Shown here: piece after piece, positions 10,295 to 20,738 of the stretch
Position numbering within the stretch: the first letter of the stretch is position 1
How the letters are laid out: each line of letters begins with the position of its first letter
NCBI GenBank assembly: GCA_015680905.1
Contig: CM027378.1
Coordinates: 104,181,501 to 104,245,500 of the forward strand
Length of the DNA: 64,000 nt
Reading direction: 5' to 3'
From: Coptis chinensis
Lineage: Eukaryota > Streptophyta > Magnoliopsida > Ranunculales > Ranunculaceae
The notes under the pieces: generated by a model
The model's database searches: none
Seen by the model: only the letters and a program-made list of their open reading frames with translations
What the model was told of the DNA's origin: nothing
Program-made: the position numbers and the translations under genes

Positions 10295-13200
10295 ATGACA
10301 TTGGAAGACTTTTTTACTCTAACTGAGATGAAGGATGGGATCACGTCCCATACCAGAGTTGAAGAATTGATCTCCGTGATGCAGAAGGAGAAAGACTCTG
10401 TTGTGAAAAATGCTGTTGAGGCTGCCAGACAATGGTCTACTGTCGCAAACACTTTAGTGGCAACTGAGAATCGAGAAAGTCTTGATCATTTTGTTCGGTT
10501 GGATGGACTCTGCTTCCTTGACCGGTGGCTTCAGGAAGCCCAAAAATTTAATAATGAAACATGTGACGCATCTGTGGAAGAAGAATCCATTACTTTACTC
10601 TTAGGAGTGCTTAAAAAGTTGCCGATAGACAGTAAAAATTCTACTTCATCTGGAATTGGAGTAACTGTCGAGAAGCTTTTTGCTCACAAAAGCTCTAAGG
10701 TTCAGGAGAAGGCTAGAGCTCTCTTTGACGGTTGGAGCCAGGGAAGGGACGATGATCACGATCAAAAGGGTGTAGAGGAAGTTGTTGGACTTCGTAATGA
10801 TAGGATAAAGCAGATCGATCAAGCGGTAGCTACAGAGAGTGGGTCTGTGAAAGATTCCTTTCTGGATAATACTCTTAAGCCAAATGCTGGTGAGAGAAAT
10901 AACCTCGGAGAGCCTATGGAAATTGAGAACAAGCCTCCAAGAAGCTTAGATGATTCTCAGTCAGATAGCTTTAGGTCCCTAAATAATTTTGTTACTAATA
11001 TTAAGGACGGCAACAATATGACTTTAAACCAGGAAAATAAAGAGGTTGGATTTCGAGAAAATGTTCAGGATTCGTCATCTATGTTAATAACTTGTCAAGG
11101 AAAATCTTCTGCTACAGAAGAAAGTTCTACGTGTCCGACAGAGAGGGTGGCCTCCATGGGGATTTGCAGTAGATCAGCTTCAGTGGAATGGAGATCCTCT
11201 GACATTCTGAAGTTGAAAGACTTTACTAATGAGACAAAAGAGAAAGATATTAGAAATGGTAGCCCAGATGAAATGGAAAAAAAGCAGACAAATTCTCTCT
11301 CTGCCTCCTCTGCGCCTGAACCATTTTCTTCTGCTGATCCTGCTAATATTCAGCACCCTGTGAAGCAACCTGATGTTCTGAGCAACAATGGTGCAAAAGA
11401 GACTGGTATATGTATAGAGAAGACTCTACCAGCTGGTGCAGATGATGAGTGTACACTGGCCGCAGAGACAGATCTGAAAATTGTGGCGGTTGAATCTGGA
11501 AAGCGAAAGCATTTAAGAACCGCAATGGGACTTGAGGGTACAGATCAAGTTGGTGTATGTAATTCTGATGTTTTCCAGAAATCATCATCCTTTGATGCGT
11601 GCACATTAAGAAAATCAGACAGTTCGGGGGCCTCATTTTCAGGGAAGCAGGATATCAAAACAGCTCACAACGTGGAAGAACTTGCCGATGAGTCAACCTT
11701 GAAGGCGGGAAAGGGTTATGAAACCAGTTTTGCCATCTCAAAAGCAGTGATGGATGGGAAAGTATCTGAAAATAACAAAAAGTCTGACATGGATTTTGAT
11801 TATGGAGAGGATGACGCTTTAGAAGTTGCTAGGCAGGTTGCTAAAGCAGTAGAGAGGGAGGTGGTGGACTACCGGGAGCAGTTCGGCAGCTCCGCTTCTG
11901 AGAAAAATTCTGAAGGTGGAGTTATGCAGCCTGATAGCCCCGATTCTATAAATGGTGAACGAGACCAATCTATGGTGGGACCAGAAATCGAAAACCCAAT
12001 TAGTCAGGATCCTATCTGTGGAGCTCTTCCCCGAGATGGAGAGACTCCAATTTGTGGAGCTCTTTCTCCAAGCCGAGCAGACAATTCGATGAATTCAGAG
12101 CATGCTGACAAGACTGAGGATTGCACGCACAAAGTTGACTCATCCGAGTCCACTGAAAATTGTCAAGAAACAGTCCAGGAGACCAAGAAGGGGCTGGGTG
12201 GTATTGATCTAAACGAGCTCTGCTCAGAGGAAATGGATAACCCTACCATCACCTTTGTCTCTGCTTCAAAGGTGACTCCTGCTGGGATTCCAATGGCTCC
12301 ATTTCATTTTGAAGGTGAACTAGGGTGGAAGGGATCTGCTGCTACTAGTGCTTTCCGTCCTGCATCTGCTCGTAGAACTCCTGATGGTGAGAAGCCTTTG
12401 TCTGTTGAGGGAAGCAGTCAGAGTTCAAAGCAGCGGCAAGGCTTCCTTGATTTTGATTTAAACGTGGCTGAGGGTTATGGTGATGGACTCTCTAATCCAG
12501 CGTTAGGGAAACAGATCCCAGTGTCATCTGAACTTCCCTCTGGGGAATCTTCCATTGAAGTGAGCTCAATGAGAGCAAAGAGGCTCAAGTTGGATCTTAA
12601 CCGTGTTGGTGACAATGAGGACACTCCATCATCGGATTGTAGGATGGAGGAACCATTTAGATACCAGCATCCTAATGGCAGCCCATCTCCAGCGTCCTCA
12701 TCTTCATCCAGGCAATTTCCTATGAGAAACATAGACTTGAATGGTAATCCATCTTTCTTTGATGATTCGAGTGAGCAACGGACTGGCTTTGGTAAGTATT
12801 CTTCTTCAGAAATGAACACTTCCGGGGGTTTTAAGGTGGACGATCCTGTAGTTTCAATTTTAGGTACCAGGGTGGCCATCAATAGAACTGAAGGTATCCC
12901 CCAAACTCGGTCCTTTCTCCCAAATGGACATGCAGTTGAATCCCCAGTTGCTACTGGCTTCACAAGATCAGATGGTGGTCTGGGGACTCATCATCAAATG
13001 GCTTATACGCCTGCGCAATCTTCAGTGTTTGGATACAATAGCTTCAGTTTGGGATCATCTGTGGCTCTCTCCCCTGCAAGTTATGGACCTGGTTCTGCCC
13101 ACTGCATGGTAGATTCTAGAGGATTCCCAGTGATACCACAGATGATGCCTTCATCATCAGATGTTCCACCCTCCCAGCAGTCGTTCCTTATGAGCATGAG

Positions 13201-13459
13201 AAGTCCACTTCTGGGGTTCAATGGGGATTCACGAGCCAGCCTTGATTTGAATTCTGGCATGACCATGGTAGAGGCTGAGAGCAGGGAAACTGAAGGTTTG
13301 AGGCCGCTATTTTTTCAAGGGACAGGAGTGTTAATGGAGGAGCAGATGCGGTCTGCTTCGCAATCCATGGGTTCTGGGATTGGAGCTAAACGGAAGGAAC
13401 CAGATGGTGGGTGGGATCCGTATCCAGTCGGTTACAAGCATCATCATCCATGGCGTTAG
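10295..13459 (+). CDS. TFIIS N-terminal domain protein with repeated DLN (EAR-like) motifs
   Basis: An uninterrupted 1054-aa frame. I start at ATG 10295 (MTLEDFFTLTEMKDG), the natural beginning for this plant family and right after the last 5' UTR acceptor; the in-frame GTG at 10277 is less likely. Residues about 60-150 form a TFIIS N-terminal/LEDGF-like helical domain (LDHFVRLDGLCFLDRWLQEA ... SSKVQEKARALFDGW), which in related proteins binds elongation or Mediator partners in the nucleus. The rest is Ser/acidic and probably disordered. It carries five DLN motifs near residues 637, 720, 766, 813 and 983 (IDLNEL, FDLNV, LDLNR, IDLNG, LDLNS), matching the EAR core used to recruit TOPLESS-type corepressors. 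The C-terminus KRKEPDGGWDPYP...PWR looks conserved. It is related to Arabidopsis SUO-like proteins but lacks a BAH domain. A role in transcription or chromatin is inferred. Confidence 0.85.
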   Translation: MTLEDFFTLTEMKDGITSHTRVEELISVMQKEKDSVVKNAVEAARQWSTVANTLVATENRESLDHFVRLDGLCFLDRWLQEAQKFNNETCDASVEEESITLLLGVLKKLPIDSKNSTSSGIGVTVEKLFAHKSSKVQEKARALFDGWSQGRDDDHDQKGVEEVVGLRNDRIKQIDQAVATESGSVKDSFLDNTLKPNAGERNNLGEPMEIENKPPRSLDDSQSDSFRSLNNFVTNIKDGNNMTLNQENKEVGFRENVQDSSSMLITCQGKSSATEESSTCPTERVASMGICSRSASVEWRSSDILKLKDFTNETKEKDIRNGSPDEMEKKQTNSLSASSAPEPFSSADPANIQHPVKQPDVLSNNGAKETGICIEKTLPAGADDECTLAAETDLKIVAVESGKRKHLRTAMGLEGTDQVGVCNSDVFQKSSSFDACTLRKSDSSGASFSGKQDIKTAHNVEELADESTLKAGKGYETSFAISKAVMDGKVSENNKKSDMDFDYGEDDALEVARQVAKAVEREVVDYREQFGSSASEKNSEGGVMQPDSPDSINGERDQSMVGPEIENPISQDPICGALPRDGETPICGALSPSRADNSMNSEHADKTEDCTHKVDSSESTENCQETVQETKKGLGGIDLNELCSEEMDNPTITFVSASKVTPAGIPMAPFHFEGELGWKGSAATSAFRPASARRTPDGEKPLSVEGSSQSSKQRQGFLDFDLNVAEGYGDGLSNPALGKQIPVSSELPSGESSIEVSSMRAKRLKLDLNRVGDNEDTPSSDCRMEEPFRYQHPNGSPSPASSSSSRQFPMRNIDLNGNPSFFDDSSEQRTGFGKYSSSEMNTSGGFKVDDPVVSILGTRVAINRTEGIPQTRSFLPNGHAVESPVATGFTRSDGGLGTHHQMAYTPAQSSVFGYNSFSLGSSVALSPASYGPGSAHCMVDSRGFPVIPQMMPSSSDVPPSQQSFLMSMRSPLLGFNGDSRASLDLNSGMTMVEAESRETEGLRPLFFQGTGVLMEEQMRSASQSMGSGIGAKRKEPDGGWDPYPVGYKHHHPWR

Positions 13460-13900
13460 GATGTGATTGTCATCCAAGAGGTACCTTTTCCACTTGGCTG
13501 GAGTATCTGTAGGTTCTGGAAAGAACAATTAGGGAACTGGCATCTTAGATGCTAAATATGACCTAGAAGAAGATGACGAAGCAATTGGCTTATGTGAGGA
13601 GGACTTGTTTGAACTGAATAAGGCTGGAGATGGATATCTAATTCCGTGAGATTGATTGTCAGATAGAAAGAAAGTGTAGGTTTGTTTGTTGTTTTCCCAT
13701 TTTTTCCCCCGTTTCTATTGTTTTACCTTAGGTGTTTCCATAGAAAAATGCCATTTCAGCCATAGAAGGCTGGGTCCATAAAGCCCATCTCTTTGTATTT
13801 TCCTGATAGATATCAATAGAAAATGAAAATTTGGTTCTTTACTTGATTTTGTAATGCTGGTGTAATTATGTAATGAGAAAATAATATGCTCTCTCTCTGT
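13460..13900 (+). other. 3' UTR and poly(A) region of the TFIIS-N gene
   Basis: Non-coding sequence after the TAG stop, ending in a T/A-rich stretch with AATGAGAAAATAATATG near 13875, a plausible near-upstream polyadenylation element. The exact end cannot be read. Confidence 0.35.
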
Positions 13901-15040
13901 CTGTAAGTTTTATCAAATGATTGGAATTTGGAAAGCCATGTCAGTATTGATAAGACCCAACTAGTTAAGCTGGAGATCCTTCAGTGACATTTGTTCTTGA
14001 TTACACCATGTCTATTTGAGGCCTAACAAAGTTTCAAGGCCCTCCATTCCCTCCTTCACTTCAGCTTCAGGTCGACAAAGGAGGATTTCATTGCTTGATC
14101 ATTTAGAATGCCGAATAATTTTATCAATGGAATCTGATCTTCGCACATATTCAGAGGTAATATTGATCAGAATAGAATTAACACCATCCTCCTATTTGAA
14201 ACGGTATCTAGATGGCCAAAATAAATTTTCCAGCTTGAAGTAGCAAGTATTTAGCCTGTGCACTTCCTGAACGAAATCTCTTGCCACGGTTACTTGGATG
14301 ATTTCCATAGATTCAAGCAGAACTTCTTAAAACACACAGGAGCCCTAGTTAACTTTGCAATTCAATGGATAACTGGGGCCCTTTGGCGACTTTACATCAC
14401 GAAGAACAGACCCTTTTAGAATTATAGAGTTGTTGAATCACCCCACGTTTTGAGAATCATAAAATTTTGAGTCAAATAAATCAAGCTAATTTCAAAGTGT
14501 TAATTCATCAGTTTAGATATGAAAACCATCTTCCCCCGTAACTGGGCAAGAGTAAATGATATGTTAGTTTTCGCTACCGGATTTGGCTACCAAAGAGAAC
14601 CAAGAAATTTTTGCCGTGGAAACAAGCAAACATATCATTTCCCCGTGAAAACAGAAAGTTAAATGTCACATTCCAGACCCTATGTAAAAAAAGGAACCGG
14701 CTTTAAGAATAACGCAGGCGTAGGGTCTAAGCAACTTTAGCTTAAAAATTAAGCTTACCCGGACAACCACTCTATAAAACCCCCTCGTAGGTTCACTCTA
14801 TTTTCATCCCAAACTGTTCCCAAACTGTTTCCAAAAGGATAAAATTTAATAGTTGAAATCCGAGAAAGAAAATGTGGCTCTATCTTAAAACTGAGATTTA
14901 CTCGTGATTGTTTTCCTCTTGGTTAGCATTATTTTATCCTAGACACGGAGCTGGCTTGTGTGGAGACCTGCAAATCAAGTCGCTGTAGAAGTAGCTTGCG
15001 AATTGAATGAATCCAAATTAAAGATGCTAATTATAAAGTG
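13901..15040. other. Intergenic stretch, nothing recognised
   Basis: Short open frames only, none with recognisable similarity or good splice borders. I see no repeat borders here. Confidence 0.4.
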
Positions 15041-15764
15041 GATAAAAATATCGCGATATATCGCGATATATATCGAGTTTTCACCAAAAAACTATCCAGG
15101 ATATGCTTTGGATAAAACTTGTCATTCTTTTGTAATTATCGGCGATCTATCTTAAAAATATCCCCAGAAACAAGAAATTGGTCGTCTCTTGATTGTTTTG
15201 ACAAAACCACAACCTTCTACTTCAACTTGATTAGGACTTATTTACCATTTTTCCATATTCAAGTCTCAATCTTAAGGAAAAAAATAGATCTAAAACATCT
15301 TCCTCACTTATGAAGTTCCCAACTGATATTGCAAGAAAGTGTGAATGATATGGTAAAGATGAAGGTGAGGACAGAAAATCTTCCAATTTGTTCGAGTTAT
15401 CTAGTTACATTGGGGAATTTGAATTGTAAAACAAGAGCAAACAAAGAGAATGAAAAGGAAAGCAAAACACAAGGGAAACAAATAAAAATTGAAAGCAAAG
15501 GATCATGGTTTGGTTTAAGTTGAATATGTAAGAAGAACAAGTGAAAATGGGTATGAAGAACACACACCAATCTTTTATTCGTCATTGTTCTGAATATCGA
15601 CGATAAATCATTAAATATCGCCCAAATATGCGACGATTTTTTTTCTATCGATATATCCACGATATCAACAAATGCTCTTATGTAAAATATCCCCACACAA
15701 AGGGGCGACTATATCGAGATTTCAAAAGTCGATATATTCCCATATCTTGATATTTGGTACTATG
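15041..15764. mobile_element. hAT-like element, copy C (ATCGCGATA family)
   Basis: Starts GATAAAAATATCGCGATATATCG and ends GATATTTGGTACTATG. These are the degenerate and near-intact versions of the terminal inverted repeat CATAGTACAAAATATC seen in the copies at 29291 and 40368. The outer parts are rich in ATATCG/CGATAT subterminal repeats. The centre (about 15150-15590) is unlike the other copies and could be an insertion or captured DNA. No target duplication is visible, so the copy is old. There is no transposase. Confidence 0.5.
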
Positions 15765-16056
15765 CCTGTAAGGACTTCCATTTTGTGTTCTTTTTTGTTA
15801 TCATTATGTAAGTCCCGTTTGAAATGTTAATAATCTTCTTCTTGGTTTCAGGTGATACTTATAGTAAGTTGTCACAACAGGGGTTTGGTCCACATGACGG
15901 GAATAGTAAGCAGAAACCGTTGAGATGATCTTCTAACTAATGAAGTAACAATGTCCTGGTGGATTACAAGCTATTTTATTCAGTTATGTACTACTGCCAA
16001 ACTTTTTATGTGGCAAATTTTGTAGAAGTGGATATTGAGTTACTTATAGTGATAAA

Positions 16057-16511
16057 CTAGCTTGTAGGCCTGTTGCACTGGCTCTTTTGAAAACATTTAG
16101 ATTTTTTTTAGAAAATTGGGACTACCGTTTTAATCTCTAAGTCGTTTTAATTTTCTAATAAATTATTTTAAATGAAGTTTTAATTAAATTTTAAAAACCC
16201 GTTTTTTCAATTGGGAGAGAGATTCTGTTTTAATAGGAGAATAATTCCCGTTTTAATTAGATATGTTAGATTTTCTCTTTTCAATAGGGGAGAAATTTCC
16301 ATTTTAATAGGAGAATGATTTCCGCTTTAATTAGAAGTGTTAGAATTTGTTTTAATAGGAGAGAAATTCCCGTTATAATAGGAGATAAATTTCCGTTGTA
16401 AAAAAAAGATTCTCGTTTTTCAAATAGAAAAAAAATTCCCATTTTAATAGGAGATGACGTGGAATTTTAATAGAGTTCGAAAAACACCTTGTGGGAGCTT
16501 TAATATTAAGA
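16057..16511 (-). mobile_element. Non-autonomous Helitron, tandem copy 1
   Basis: Read on the minus strand it starts TCTTAATATTAAAGCTCC and ends GGCCTACAAGCTAG, the TC...CTAG ends of plant Helitrons, with a preserved A at 16056. The interior is a run of TTTTAATAGGAGA-type short repeats. Copy 2 starts on the very next base. No coding capacity. Confidence 0.75.
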
Positions 16512-16963
16512 CTAGTTTGTAGGCCTGTGCATACGCACCAGCTCTTTTGAAAATATTTAGATTTTTTTAGAAAATTGGAACTATCGTTTTAGTCGCTAAC
16601 CCGTTTTAATTTTCCAACAAATTGTTTTAATTAAGTTTTAAAAACCCATTTTTTTTTTAAATTGGGTGAGAGACCATGTTTTAATAGTATAATAATTCCC
16701 GTTTTAATTAGATATGCTGTATTTTCCCTTTTCAATAGGGGAGGAATTCCCATTTTAATAGGAGAATGTTTTTCACTTTAATTAGAAGTGCTAGAATTTG
16801 TTTTAATAGGAGAGAAATTTCCGTTGTAAAAAAGGATTCTCATTTTTCAAATAGAAGAGATATTCCCGTTTTAATAGGAGAGAAATTTCGGTTTTAATAA
16901 GAGATGACATGAAATTTTAATAGAGCTCGAAAAATACCCCTTGCAGGAGCTTTAATATTAAGA
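16512..16963 (-). mobile_element. Non-autonomous Helitron, tandem copy 2
   Basis: Same family and orientation as the adjoining copy. Minus-strand ends are TCTTAATATTAAAGCTCC and a GTGC-GTAT-GCAC hairpin, then 11 nt and CTAG. The flanking T at 16964 and the A at 16511 (the last base of copy 1) form the expected AT target. It has therefore inserted exactly at the 5' terminus of copy 1. Confidence 0.75.
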
Positions 16964-17518
16964 TATAGAATTGATAGTATTCAGGAATGGAAAAAAGGGA
17001 TTTGATTATTACTTCTGTGTGTATATTAAATATGTTATGTGATTTGTGGTGTGTATAGGGATATGTACTGATTATCACTAATTAATTCAGAAGTTTGAAA
17101 GCGAAATTACCTAATTTATGGTATATGACTATATGTCGTGGGGCTAAGATTCACTCATACAAAGAATACAGTGAGGGTATTTTCTTGAACCTAATTTAGA
17201 AGCAGTGAAAGATTTGTCAGGAGAATTTGAAGCTTAGAATTGCGAACAAAGATTTGATGAAACATCAATAGTTCAATACTCTTGACAATAGCCGATATAT
17301 TGGAAAATTTTGGGAGTTTAGACATGGGTTGTTGTTGTAACTAGCCATTTGGCCCGGCCTATGGCCGGACTTGCTGCATAGATAGCTAATTACTCAAAAA
17401 CCTAAAGTCCACTTGAATAAATAATATATGTATATTGATAGCTAATGATTCATTGCATATTTTGTTTGAAGGGTTTATGTTTTTCTAATATTTTTTGAAG
17501 GGGATTGCAAGCTCTCAA

Positions 17519-17778
17519 ACCTTGATCTAGTAAGTGTAAATCGTACATATATCTTTTCTGGCTGATACATCAGCAGTAGCGAAAGACAAATCGATGTCAA
17601 TTTCAAATCTAGATGAGAGTCCTACCTTAGCTTTCTCAACTGCTTGACGAAGCATTTGGACAGCTAACTTGGCGATTATATTGTAGCATCAATCCCATGA
17701 ATGCATTTGATCTCACTCACCAAATACTCCACTATGACATTGTCAAAGTCCTCCCCACCCAAGAAAGGATCGTGTTTT
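17519..17778 (-). pseudogene. HSP70 fragment (mitochondrial type)
   Basis: The minus strand reads HDPFLGGEDFDNVIVEYLVSEIK, then after a break LAVQMLRQAVEKAKVGLSS...IDIDLSFATADVS. This matches the ATPase-domain stretch of mitochondrial HSP70 (DTFLGGEDFDN ... LALQRLREAAEKAKIELSS...EINLPFITAD). There is a frame break and stop between the two blocks, and no other HSP70 exon nearby. It is a short captured or dead fragment. Confidence 0.75.
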
Positions 17779-18905
17779 CCTACAATGTTGACCGACCGAT
17801 CGATAGCCAAAAGAGTCGATTTCTTGAGAGGTCAATCTTCAGGAACACATTTTATAGTCTGTTTGATATGCAAACAAATTGGATTTCCAGTCCCAATTGA
17901 TGTATGGATGAGTTGTCTGCCAAGTTTTGTGAGTGTAAATCCGGATATCAATCTTAGAACTATATCGAACCACTACTTGTATCTAAAATTGACTTCTTCC
18001 AAGGTCCACTCAACAGAAGATCATTTAGAGGATCATTTAGAGGATCAACGGAGTAGGGAATAACACACAAAGAACTATTCAAGGAAATCGAGCAAGTGGG
18101 CATATAAGTGATATGCCACAGTTGCTCTTAAAAACAAATGGCTAACGACATTTCAATTATGTAATCGGATAATACTCCTACATACTAATGCATCATAATA
18201 GTTATAAATAAGAATCGAGATCCTATTTTAATCATTAAACAAACTAAACAGAAGTTAATACACAATTGTTTGTGTTGTGACGACAATCAATGATTTAATG
18301 ACATTTATTTACATTTGGAGTTCTATACATAGAAATAATGAAAATTAGTAAACTCATAATGACTCTTTAGTTACCTAGATGTATATACAATTTTACAATT
18401 TATAAAGATATATTTGAGAGCAGAATCCCAAGTCTCAACACACATTTTACAATGAAACATTCAATACAAAAGCAGTGTAATCTCCTATATTGTGACTATG
18501 TCTTTGTAACTGTCCCATACCTGTAGCACAATTACTATGAATTAGTTGGATTACAAAGTAAGGTAACCATGATTATTTACTGACACATCTACAAAAGTGT
18601 GCATGTTAGTGTGATTATCAACTCTATATCCAATCACAACATTACAAATCAAGTCACAGTAATTCCTATTCCATTCCATAGCTCAATGTATTAGAAAACC
18701 TTAATCTTTGTTTCATCACAGATGTGGACGTTAGTTCAATATCTAAATTTCTCTACAAAGTTACTGACGGATCAAGTCCATAAAGAGTTAATTATTTAAT
18801 TAGGATTATTTAATTGAATAAAGTCGGAGGTCCTTAATGCCAGAAGTGAATTGTTATTAACACTTCAGCTAAAAATGTTTCATGTACAGGTTTGTGCCTC
18901 TATAC
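17779..18905. other. No gene recognised
   Basis: AT-rich sequence with only short open frames. A tandem GATCATTTAGAGGATCATTTAGAG pair lies near 18018-18042. Nothing else is supported. Confidence 0.35.
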
Positions 18906-19233
18906 TATTATTATATTTGGTGATTGTCAATGCACCCTTCGGCAAATAACTATTTGGCACAAACTATACAATCCAATTCCAACATTACCGTTGGCACTAC
19001 CTTAACTTACCAAATGAATGAAGATGCAATATATTCATCCCCTAGTTTAATGGGTCATATAGAGTATTTTTTATTTTTTATTTTTTTTCAATAAACATTT
19101 TTTTTTATGAAGTTGACTTCCTTTCATCAACTCTAGTTTGAAAGGACCTGACTATGTTATTAATTAAATATCCAAATGCAACTCCCTTTGAGAACTCAAA
19201 CAAATCCAAGTATCTATAATGAAATCAAACAAC
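18906..19233 (+). repeat. Direct repeat, copy 1 (about 330 bp)
   Basis: From ATTATTATATTTGGTG to GAAATCAAACA, repeated almost exactly at 19640-19964 with a 734-bp offset. No TG..CA ends or primer site, so this looks like a segmental tandem duplication, not an LTR pair. The 400 bp between the copies is unassigned. Confidence 0.7.
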
Positions 19234-19639
19234 CTTGAAAATTTAAATACATTGATAGTTGTTGCTATATATGTTAACATATCTGTTCTAGGATATGTTA
19301 CATTGTGTGATTGTGAATTCGGTTAAAAATGTGCATCATACCCAATCCAACTTGGCAGAGTTGCAGACTCTTTTGGACGAAATCAATCAAAAGTTTCTTT
19401 GCCCTTCTGACCTTTTATTTGTCCAAGTCATTCTAGCCTCTAAGCACCTTAAACCCTTCAAGTCTTCAACATTCAAACATTGGCAATGTGCAAGGTGGTT
19501 TGAGGACCACGGGTGCAATGTGGTTTCATTTGAGACCATGAGACATACCAAATAAAAGAAAAGAAATTTTTTTTTTTTTTTTCAATTAAATTTTTGTTAT
19601 TTTAAATTACTCTTTTGACAAAGGAATGCTAACAAAAAT

Positions 19640-19964
19640 TATTATTATATTTGGTGATTGTCAATGCACCCTTCGGCAAATAACTATTTGGCACAAACTA
19701 TACAATCCAATTCCAACATTACCATTGGCACTACCTTAACTTACCAAATGAATGCAGATACAACATATTCATCCCCTAGTTTAATGGGTCATATAGAGTA
19801 TTTTTTATTTTTATTTTTTTTTCGATAAACATTTTTTTTTTAAGTTGACTTCCTTTCATCAACTCTAGTTTGAAAGGACCTAACTATGTTATAAATTAAA
19901 TATCCAAATGCAACTCCTTTGAGAACTCAAACAAATCCAAGTATTTATAATGAAATCAAACACC
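19640..19964 (+). repeat. Direct repeat, copy 2
   Basis: Second copy of the 18906-19233 unit, differing by a few substitutions and a shorter T-run. It ends exactly where an exon-like minus-strand fragment begins. Confidence 0.7.
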
Positions 19965-19967
19965 CTT

Positions 19968-20171
19968 AACAAACTTGCTATCCTCACCAAACTCATCCAC
20001 AATTTCACTCTCACCTCCACCACAATATAATGGACTATTCCCAAAACTTGTATGATCAAAATCCCTAACCAGATATTGTTCTCTATAACTCCATGGCAGC
20101 TGGTTTTGCAAAAACCAACAGCCCAACACGCGCAACTCTTCATTAGAATTTTCCACTTGGGACTGTATCAT
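19968..20171 (-). pseudogene. Exon-like fragment, unidentified protein
   Basis: The minus strand is open for about 70 codons and contains SPLYCGGGESEIVDEFGEDSKFVKGV, which looks like real coding sequence (balanced, acidic, non-repetitive). I do not recognise the family. It sits among other gene fragments in the same orientation, so capture is the likeliest origin. Confidence 0.3.
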
Positions 20172-20226
20172 TATGACTACTTATTCCCATCTCTTCAAAG
20201 TAAGGCATGTTCAACCAAATCAGTTT

Positions 20227-20266
20227 GTTTTCATATTTAAATTTGCTTGGATTTAAATATGAAAAC
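20227..20266. repeat. Perfect 16-bp hairpin
   Basis: GTTTTCATATTTAAAT (20227-20242) and its exact reverse complement (20251-20266) are separated by an 8-nt loop. No U-tract follows. Function unknown; it may be the end of an unrecognised element. Confidence 0.55.
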
Positions 20267-20482
20267 CAAAACTCCACTACGTTCCACATGCTTTTTCATT
20301 ATTCTTCCTGTTATTATTATTTTTATTAGTGAAGCCATCTCTTTCACATAATCACATTAATCTTGACAACCAAGAAAACACAATCCGCGATGGCTAATGT
20401 TGCTCCCAACTTTAAGGTCAATTAGACCAGATATGACACAATATGATATCCCATTTGGTTATAAATTAAAGTAGATATATGA

Positions 20483-20738
20483 TAACTGCCTTTTCATTAG
20501 AATCATTTCGACACTTGCCATTGGGCAACGAAATATTTGACAGGCCAAAATTAGTTCGATCAAAGATAACCACGCGGTTGTTGTTTAGCAGCTGCATGTG
20601 CAGTGCTGCTATCCCAATGTTGTTCTGTAAAAGCGTCCATTGGCCCCCTCCGGCTGCATAGGCCAGTTTCTGATGATGCAATGCTGCAATAAAGAAAAGA
20701 TGCCATAGTAAGCAAGAAAGAATGAGAGTTGTCCTCAT
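20483..20738 (-). pseudogene. Glyoxal oxidase (GLOX-like) N-terminal fragment
   Basis: ATG at 20738 on the minus strand, then a hydrophobic signal peptide (LILSCLLWHLFFIAAL), then GGQWTLLQNNIGIAALHMQLL and FDRTNFGLSNISLPNGKCRND. This is the hallmark start of plant glyoxal oxidase/galactose oxidase-like secreted copper-radical enzymes, which act on aldehydes in the cell wall. Homology stops after about 85 residues, whereas the family protein is over 500 aa, so only the first part was copied. It lies next to other fragments in the same orientation. Confidence 0.8.

Noticed and set aside
12475-12963. 162-codon minus-strand frame inside the TFIIS-N gene
   Set aside because: Antisense shadow of a long, well-supported coding region.
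18906-19964. Possible LTR pair of a small retroelement
   Set aside because: The direct repeats lack TG..CA ends, a primer-binding site, a polypurine tract and a target duplication, so a plain duplication is simpler.
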